Below are positions 8,401 to 11,649 of a stretch of DNA of 11,649 nt, one piece after another. The stretch lies in contig JAMPXQ010000028.1 in assembly GCA_023701075.1 (NCBI GenBank), forward strand, positions 1-11,649, written 5' to 3'. The notes beneath the pieces are model-generated. The model ran no database searches. It had not been told where the DNA came from and saw only the letters and a list, made by a program, of their open reading frames with translations. Positions within the stretch are counted from its first letter, which is position 1; each line of letters starts with the position of its first letter. This DNA is from Candidatus Woesearchaeota archaeon (lineage in GTDB: Archaea > Nanobdellota > Nanobdellia > Woesearchaeales > GW2011-AR15). Position numbers and translations under genes: made by a program.

Positions 8401-8686
8401 CATCTACATCTGCACATCTGCATTCTGAGCACCAATACCTATTACCGCTAGAACCATGCCTGATATCTTCGCATCCTGCATAATTTGAGGCTGCTTCACA
8501 AAAATGGCCATTTTGAAAACACCATTTGTTTGTAGTAGTTATATTCCAAAAATCATTTGGCAATGTATCCGGATCCGGACAATAATAATCGCACCTTGAG
8601 TCATAACCTGGAGGAGGTGTCTGTGAAAACACAAAACTAACCAGTGAAATCGCTAAAATCAGAAACATCATTTTTTTCATTTTCAT
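5456..8686 (-). CDS. Large secreted cysteine-rich mosaic protein with duplicated domain, propeller-like region and dockerin-like tail
   Basis: A 1076-residue exported protein. A signal peptide (about 1-22, MKMKKMMFLILAISLVSFVF) is followed by a cysteine-rich region (about 25-257) with 31 cysteines and two CGDG units at 169 and 218. An unrecognised beta-rich domain follows (about 263-463), then a textbook DUF4215/Myxococcus-type repeat CGDGVLDEGEECDDGN at 474, then a second copy of the beta-rich domain (about 509-709). Residues about 732-972 look like a beta-propeller (repeated E-x-x-x-D-x-x-G blades such as PPEDMFWDKDGDYLYI). The end (about 1020-1068) is dockerin-like, with two calcium loops (DFNKDGRVNDID and DMNGDRALDEDD). 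The whole protein is strongly acidic. The start is the ATG at 8686, which forms an ATGA overlap with the stop of the upstream gene; a GTG at 8695 is less likely. It is the last gene of the operon. Function is unknown; surface attachment is a guess. Confidence 0.85.
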   Translation of the reverse strand: MKMKKMMFLILAISLVSFVFSQTPPPGYDSRCDYYCPDPDTLPNDFWNITTTNKWCFQNGHFCEAASNYAGCEDIRHGSSGNRYWCSECRCADVDDCDAPGRCEDNSPLPTCADVGRQDCNGVPTYKDGNYGGDNCPDGCDPGPSCDGKCACGNSIEFGFCCQELLPVCGDGICNLESETCEFDSLGELCRTTDEGKPPSGGAVDCRSPESEYACTTCGDGVWQEELEECDYACTEQTCEDGGYEEGCRRDCTAPELMKLELDTCLGEGELLLYQNDQFQNPDTSFVTSKDQLLIFTRRGGNYLTSLKVYLNDEEVTPVVILSDEVDPFRVTVYKVETVPGDFVEIDAESNLGAMAIQGYIIQDEDSPVYDVGNFRLIYDSDEENKLYLESGGYDYLFFDKYSKGIDEEEDDRELQVAIEGLNHLQNYDSPRPQGTQGAVLDDYEIEEEGYYNLSIDTEDEVYWVYLDCPHPYCGDGVLDEGEECDDGNEIDDDQCSNDCLVTSASYMIQTCTGSGDLYLYSDQFTSADMKFRIDSEREWDQLLIFVRKDMLDEFELRLDGVLAQPAVVKELSGQAEVNILSVALPESDEDILVEVSSNSPARAIQAYLAQKSSAQVYDLDTLEFLDGGKVYTDYLTAGIDDYMVLDKYSFYAEGYPNDHELHMRINSSDRVYLDERYTSPSPDEGVVISSLNADRSEYYTINVTDDEEDESCQNDEEPECIMYGIQDQGGKDSIFFKLNVLGDEPSPVQINRKDDYDIEAIAKHPGTGVVYGFTGDQGESQDKKKLLVLDRTTGIPNRDTGSICRLDIENNMEFQAAYFNPKTNELWASGENTGLRVVSLTPDNGVCRSTIKVTKDFLGRPPEDMFWDKDGDYLYILYQSNSDSAPNGKILRYDPEKSELKDVCTGIRSAEGMSVDLYGNVIVGYHHGGGNRMDVYRVEENNDGTFTCDTVASKIYENVEYDDVETMFFDSCTIVPEMHCNNLYWMRPQCGIPEYTEIFCVKLTMENSACIEKWPFRQVCDFNKDGRVNDIDLTILSNKLGSTNNVDLGVYDMNGDRALDEDDLLVCNEYQVDFT
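5483..5629 (-). other. Dockerin-like EF-hand pair at the C-terminus
   Basis: The segment encodes CDFNKDGRVNDIDLTIL and, about 30 residues later, DMNGDRALDEDDLLV. Both follow the D-x-N-x-D calcium loop of type I dockerins with the following acidic position and hydrophobic helix. The second loop lacks the usual glycine after the third aspartate (R instead). No cohesin domain is recognisable in this window. Confidence 0.55.
6560..7162 (-). repeat. Second copy of the internal beta-rich domain
   Basis: About 200 residues starting at IQTCTGSGDLYLY. It matches the first copy (7298-7900) at the opening TCxGxG(E/D)LxLY, at DQLLIFxR, at A-x-AIQ-(A/G)-Y, at PVYD/QVYD and at the FFDKYS/VLDKYS segment, with similar spacing. 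It follows directly after the canonical CGDG repeat. Confidence 0.65.
7187..7267 (-). repeat. Canonical DUF4215/Myxococcus cysteine-rich repeat between the two domain copies
   Basis: The segment encodes CGDGVLDEGEECDDGN followed by DDDQCSNDC, with four cysteines. The C-x10-C-x10-C-x3-C spacing is that of the family. It is the best-preserved such repeat in the window. Confidence 0.8.
7298..7900 (-). repeat. First copy of the internal beta-rich domain
   Basis: About 200 residues starting at LDTCLGEGELLLY and ending near NLSIDTEDEVY. It aligns along its length with the copy at 6560-7162. Alternating hydrophobic residues suggest beta strands. I do not recognise the family. Confidence 0.65.
8683..8686 (-). 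other. ATGA stop-start overlap joining the helical gene to the mosaic cysteine-rich gene
   Basis: Read leftward, the four bases ATGA contain the ATG of the downstream gene (8686-8684) and the TGA of the upstream gene (8685-8683). Such overlaps usually mean coupled translation. An identical junction occurs at 11518-11521. Confidence 0.75.
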
Positions 8687-9840
8687 TTCATCCACGCAAA
8701 GCTATAATCCTTTATCCCTTCTCTTGTGAAAAGATATATGAAATAGGCATTATCCACCATCCCTTTCCTTCCGTCCGGATTAAGCGCACTAAGCCTCTTC
8801 GACAGTATCCCATAATCACCATTGCAGAATTTCCTCTCAGGAATATCCCAATTGTATTTCAGATATGCTCCTAAGACTGCTCTTGCATCTTCTAAGTATG
8901 ATACTTCCCCTGTCTTCTCATTTAGAATCAACAATGCTTCTGCACATGGAAGCAAGTTCATAGGTATAGATCTATCCAAAAGGCCGGTATCCCCAAATTC
9001 TGAACTTAGGTCCAGCTTACCAAAATAAGATGCAACACCATCCAAAACATCTTTTTTGCCTGTAGACTGATATTCCTGAAGCTTGGCTAACTCAACCCAG
9101 CATTGGCCTTCTTTTAGGACTACGCCATCCTTCTCAAGCAATGTTGTTTCCCTCTTGCTCCTTTCCTCTGAAAGCAATAGAAGCGATTTTGCATTCTCAA
9201 ACACTTCAGGTGAATTATCTTTGCTCCTCTCCCCTATCAAGTCTGAAGAGATGAAAGATTCCCTGCTGAGAGTCGCGATTATCATCGCGAAATCCTCAAG
9301 CGGCTCATAGCCTGTTATCAGAGAGCTGCCTACTGAAGTCAGCTTCCTTTTCAAACCTTCCTTATCCATATCATCCAGGATAGGGTATTTTTCAGACAAA
9401 AGATATAACTGATACAATTGGAATGATGTATACAAATCGCCTGAATCCTTGTCCTCTGCTGAAACATCCCAGTTCAATATAAGGCTATCGAGATGCTTCT
9501 GCCTCAAAGTAACATCATACAACCCTGAGTAAGCCAATATAGCCCAATTATTACCTTGCACTTCAGTAGATTCAAGCTTTTGACCATCGCAAATCTCTCT
9601 TGAAAAATAATACGTCTCATCCTTCATAGATGATACGAAAAGGTCTATATTCTCTGAGACTTCTATCCCGGTCATTGCAAGCTTGACTTGACCTTCTTCT
9701 AAGTCACCTACGTCAGCCCATTTATCCGCATCGGAATCTTTACTAATGCTCTCTGAAATCTTGTAAGTGACTATGATAACCAATAGCACTACCAAAAGCA
9801 CAATCAATATCCTTAATCCTAATTTCTTATTATTCGTCAT
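8683..9840 (-). CDS. Membrane-anchored helical protein of unknown function
   Basis: A 385-residue protein. A short basic N-terminus (MTNNKKLGLR) and one hydrophobic helix (about 9-26) suggest a signal anchor, with the remaining 355 or so residues outside the cell. The ectodomain has amphipathic helical pairs such as NNWAILAYSGLY (about 97-108), TSFQLYQLYLLSEKY (about 138-152), LLPCAEALLILNE (about 296-308) and VDNAYFIYLFTRE (about 362-374). This resembles an alpha/alpha toroid (six-hairpin) fold, but no catalytic motif is clear. Four cysteines (C84, C247, C299, C339) could form two disulfides. The ATG at 9840 overlaps the upstream cysteine-rich gene by 11 bases and has a GGTG ribosome-binding site at 9845-9848. 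The stop forms an ATGA overlap with the next gene. Its C-terminus resembles the partial gene at the right edge, so it has at least one paralogue in the operon. Family not recognised. Confidence 0.8.
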   Translation of the reverse strand: MTNNKKLGLRILIVLLVVLLVIIVTYKISESISKDSDADKWADVGDLEEGQVKLAMTGIEVSENIDLFVSSMKDETYYFSREICDGQKLESTEVQGNNWAILAYSGLYDVTLRQKHLDSLILNWDVSAEDKDSGDLYTSFQLYQLYLLSEKYPILDDMDKEGLKRKLTSVGSSLITGYEPLEDFAMIIATLSRESFISSDLIGERSKDNSPEVFENAKSLLLLSEERSKRETTLLEKDGVVLKEGQCWVELAKLQEYQSTGKKDVLDGVASYFGKLDLSSEFGDTGLLDRSIPMNLLPCAEALLILNEKTGEVSYLEDARAVLGAYLKYNWDIPERKFCNGDYGILSKRLSALNPDGRKGMVDNAYFIYLFTREGIKDYSFAWMK

Positions 9841-11521
9841 CCAGCACCAACCTTATTATAGGATCATCATCCTCAAAAGACTTATCCAGTATCATCTGCT
9901 TGAGCTCATCAGGGAGCGAGCATTTCTCAGTCTTCACTTCCCATGAATTGAACGGGCCGCAGACATGCTCCCATGCATCTGTGCCATAATTATACCATTC
10001 AACTACCAGTTCCTGATTATAGTTCCTATATTTTATCTCAAACTGCAGAGCATTCAATTCTTCAGTATCTGGAATCGCATCCTCATCAGACAGGTCGAGA
10101 AGATTATCAAATGTCAGATAGACATATTTTGCAACTACTTGTGTCGATTCGGTGCATTCCAAGAGCTCACTTGTCTTATCTGTACCAGTCGCCTCTGAAG
10201 GAGATGAATCTACTGAAGACACCAGTGCACTTGATAACGTCGGATTTGCCAAAGTGTATGCCCAGAAATAACCCTCATCTACGCCACCGTCACAAACCCA
10301 CTCCCCTTCAATCCTATTCTCTGAACTACATGATGTGTCTGCCGGGTCGTCACAGCATCCTGTTTCTCCATATTTACAGCAATTACAATATGTCCCATCC
10401 TCATTCATATCAATGTTTATCTGCCAAAGTGCAGATTCTGCTGTAGCTGACCAGCATAACTGGCTGAAATAAGATGCATCTGCCACTTTCTGCTCACAGT
10501 GCTTACAGTCCTGACTATTGTCCTGCAGATCACATACCTCTGGTATGCAGGTGCATGCATTATCATAATCTCCAGTTATAAATCCTGGCTGCCTGCATCC
10601 GCCTGGGCATGTATCAGCATAATCTGTCGAACCGAAAGATGAATGCTCCTGATCTTCATAATCCCTTGTGTCATCACAACTCTCGCTGTATGCTATCTGC
10701 AAGATACCGTCTCCGCATGCTGTGCAATCCAATCTGCATCCCGGATAGTAACCTGAATCCTTCCAATCAGCATAATTCTCCCATGTGCATCCCCCAGCTA
10801 TAGGACATGCTACATCAGGGTCACAAAATTCATAGTCAGCCTGGAATACTCCGTCTCCACAAAAAGTGCATGCATCGCTCCCAAAAGCCTTATTCCTGCA
10901 ATTCGTATCAGAACCAAAATCACATGTCTCTTTATCAACCTGGACTATGCTATCTCCGCAAAAAGTACAGCTTGGCCTGCATTGGTTTGCATCCCCATTC
11001 CCTTCATCGACAGTATTACCATCATCACATTTTTCAGGCGCTTGGATCACTGTATCGCCGCAGAAAGTACATGCATTCCTGCATTCTCCGATGCCTATAT
11101 ATCCATCGCTGTTTGTGTCTTCTCCATTATTTGGACCGAGGTCGCATTTCTCGCTTGCCTGCTTTATACTATCCCCACAACAAGTGCAATCATTCCTGCA
11201 AGAATTGCCATCTGCCTGGCATACTGTACCCGTATAGCCTCCGTTGTCCTTATAGATAACCGGATTTGCAGTGTATTCACATGCCTTGTCTGTTGAGGCA
11301 GTCCATTTTCCGTCTCCGCAAATCGGTGGTGGTGGTGGCGGTGGTTCATCGTCGTCGTCATCTCCTCCTCCACCCGGACAATTTGTACAGCAACATGGAC
11401 TACAACTAGGGCTGCAAACAGATGGCGTACATGGCCCATTGCCCCCTCCATAAATTTCTGGAACTATAGATATGAATACAACCACCAATAAGAGAAATAA
11501 GTGTAATCTTGAAGATTTCAT
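9830..11521 (-). CDS. Secreted cysteine-rich protein with six CGD repeats
   Basis: A 563-residue exported protein with 51 cysteines, 48 of them before residue 410. A signal peptide (about 1-24, MKSSRLHLFLLLVVVFISIV) is followed by a short Cys cluster (31-48) and a low-complexity linker of Gly4, Asp5, Glu and Pro7 (50-66). Six repeats then start at C68, C115, C154, C188, C221 and C269, each reading CGD(G/S/T)xxxQ and followed by a CD pair. They belong to the DUF4215/Myxococcus cysteine-rich type, though several are degenerate. Another Cys-rich stretch (320-410) follows, and residues about 430-563 look like an all-beta sandwich (VAKYVYLTFDNL, LQFEIKYRNYN, LVVEWYNYG, IIRLVLDDE). The ATG at 11521 is fixed by an ATGA overlap with the preceding gene and a GGTG site at 11527-11530. 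The gene ends 11 bases inside the next one. No enzyme motif is seen; an extracellular binding or structural role is inferred. Confidence 0.85.
   Translation of the reverse strand: MKSSRLHLFLLLVVVFISIVPEIYGGGNGPCTPSVCSPSCSPCCCTNCPGGGGDDDDDEPPPPPPPICGDGKWTASTDKACEYTANPVIYKDNGGYTGTVCQADGNSCRNDCTCCGDSIKQASEKCDLGPNNGEDTNSDGYIGIGECRNACTFCGDTVIQAPEKCDDGNTVDEGNGDANQCRPSCTFCGDSIVQVDKETCDFGSDTNCRNKAFGSDACTFCGDGVFQADYEFCDPDVACPIAGGCTWENYADWKDSGYYPGCRLDCTACGDGILQIAYSESCDDTRDYEDQEHSSFGSTDYADTCPGGCRQPGFITGDYDNACTCIPEVCDLQDNSQDCKHCEQKVADASYFSQLCWSATAESALWQINIDMNEDGTYCNCCKYGETGCCDDPADTSCSSENRIEGEWVCDGGVDEGYFWAYTLANPTLSSALVSSVDSSPSEATGTDKTSELLECTESTQVVAKYVYLTFDNLLDLSDEDAIPDTEELNALQFEIKYRNYNQELVVEWYNYGTDAWEHVCGPFNSWEVKTEKCSLPDELKQMILDKSFEDDDPIIRLVLDDE
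9845..9848 (-). promoter_or_regulatory. GGTG ribosome-binding site of the 385-residue protein gene
   Basis: Read leftward, GGTG lies four bases before the ATG at 9840, inside the coding end of the upstream gene. It supports this start over later in-frame codons. Confidence 0.4.
10667..11320 (-). repeat. Six tandem CGD cysteine-rich repeats
   Basis: The units are 33-48 residues apart. The shared core is T-x-C-G-D-x-x-x-Q-x-x-x-E-x-C-D, often followed by GGY or SGY and then C-R-x-D-C-T before the next unit. Only the third unit (CGDTVIQAPEKCDDGN) keeps the full CDDGN ending. The same core appears in the mosaic protein encoded at 5456-8686. Confidence 0.75.
11324..11374 (-). repeat. Triplet-rich low-complexity linker (Gly4-Asp5-Glu-Pro7)
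   Basis: Seventeen consecutive codons encode runs of glycine, aspartate and proline. On the DNA these are near-perfect GGT/GGC and GTC/CTC triplet runs. Slippage in triplets would change linker length without breaking the frame. Confidence 0.7.
11518..11521 (-). other. ATGA stop-start overlap joining the edge gene to the six-repeat cysteine-rich gene
   Basis: Read leftward, ATGA contains the ATG of the downstream gene (11521-11519) and the TGA that ends the partial gene (11520-11518). It matches the junction at 8683-8686. Confidence 0.7.
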
Positions 11522-11649
11522 TTTTGCACCATCATTTTTAATTGAGGTCTACTTATCAAATAAATCTGGTAAGCATTATCTGACAAATAGAAAGTATTTT
11601 TGTGATACCCATTCTTTATCGCATAACTTGTTTGCCATATACACTCCTC
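11518..11649 (-). CDS. C-terminal end of a second helical protein, paralogue of the 385-residue protein (partial)
   Basis: Reading leftward from the window edge, one frame is open for 43 codons and ends in TGA at 11520-11518. Near its end it encodes DNAYQIYLISR, against DNAYFIYLFTR at residues 363-373 of the protein encoded at 8683-9840, which is 8 identities in 11. The distance from the preceding cysteine to this motif (21 against 24 residues) and the tail after it (9 against 12 residues) also agree. The stop overlaps the start of the cysteine-rich gene by four bases, just as the full-length paralogue overlaps its own cysteine-rich neighbour. The rest of the gene lies outside the window. It also explains 11522-11649, which otherwise looks like an AT-rich upstream region. 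Confidence 0.65.
   Translation of the reverse strand, partial: EECIWQTSYAIKNGYHKNTFYLSDNAYQIYLISRPQLKMMVQK
11527..11530 (-). promoter_or_regulatory. GGTG ribosome-binding site of the six-repeat cysteine-rich gene
   Basis: Read leftward, GGTG lies five bases before the ATG at 11521 and within the coding end of the upstream partial gene. Confidence 0.45.

Noticed and set aside
7819..8403. Open frames on both strands within the cysteine-rich part of the mosaic gene
   Set aside because: They are shadows of the mosaic gene: unusual composition, no start signals and no recognisable motif.
8684..8695. GTG at 8695 as start of the mosaic protein
   Set aside because: The ATG at 8686 forms an ATGA overlap with the upstream stop, as at the parallel junction 11518-11521, and gives a normal signal peptide.
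9830..9840. Frameshift splitting one long protein into the 563- and 385-residue products
   Set aside because: The downstream product has its own ribosome-binding site, ATG, basic N-terminus and membrane anchor, which suits a new protein rather than a continuation of a beta-sandwich.
9973..11259. Rightward open frames of about 150 residues opposite the cysteine-rich gene
   Set aside because: They are rich in His, Ser, Cys and Pro, lack ribosome-binding sites and fall wholly opposite a gene with a signal peptide and regular repeats; repeats in the true frame keep the other frames open.
9830..11521. Metallothionein-like or lipoprotein reading of the cysteine-rich secreted protein
   Set aside because: The cysteines follow regular CGD repeats typical of disulfide-bonded extracellular proteins, and there is no lipobox cysteine at the end of the signal peptide.
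11551..11566. AT-rich stretch (leftward GATTTATTTGATAAGT) as promoter of the six-repeat cysteine-rich gene
   Set aside because: It lies inside a 43-codon open frame whose product resembles a neighbouring protein and whose stop overlaps the start at 11521, so the gene is more likely inside an operon.

Overview
The window most likely comes from an AT-rich archaeon, probably a DPANN lineage of the Woesearchaeota/Pacearchaeota kind; this assignment is inferred, not proven. Several promoters look archaeal: TATA-like boxes lie about 24-29 bases before start codons, and several starts have almost no leader. Where ribosome-binding sites occur they are of the GGTG(A) type, complementary to the archaeal 16S 3' end. 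Arginine is written almost only as AGG/AGA (13 of 14 codons in the gene at 316-1185). The large secreted proteins with CGDG cysteine repeats are of a kind known from such genomes. No tRNA, rRNA, CRISPR array or transposase is visible.

Left part (1-5455), housekeeping. A gene tail (1-129) is followed by a rightward cysteine synthase/CBS-family PLP enzyme (316-1185). It converges, 13 bases apart, on a leftward radical SAM protein with a C-terminal helix-hairpin-helix (1199-2278), resembling the putative DNA modification/repair rSAM family. Next, also leftward, come a cytoplasmic GH13 alpha-amylase-family enzyme with an intact catalytic triad (2357-3784) and a class II glycyl-tRNA synthetase of bacterial homodimeric type (3812-5290). 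Each leftward gene appears to have its own TATA-like box. The spacer before the synthetase holds a perfect 12-base palindrome just upstream of its promoter.

Right part (5456 to the window end), a leftward operon of exported proteins whose genes all overlap. In order of transcription: (i) the last 43 codons of a gene cut by the window edge (11518-11649); (ii) a 563-residue secreted cysteine-rich protein with six CGD repeats (9830-11521); (iii) a 385-residue membrane-anchored helical protein (8683-9840); (iv) a 1076-residue secreted mosaic of cysteine-rich region, two copies of an unrecognised beta-rich domain, a propeller-like region and a dockerin-like EF-hand tail (5456-8686). The end of (i) resembles the end of (iii): eight of eleven residues match in a D-N-A-Y-x-I-Y-L-x-x-R motif. 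In both cases the helical gene is joined to the following cysteine-rich gene by a 4-base ATGA overlap. The operon therefore looks like a two-gene module, anchored helical protein plus secreted cysteine-rich protein, present at least twice in tandem.

The exported operon is the part of the window that looks undescribed. The four or more products would meet outside the membrane: one kind anchored by a single N-terminal helix, the other released or bound through disulfide-rich and calcium-binding modules. A surface or adhesion complex is a reasonable guess, but nothing in the sequence names a substrate or partner.
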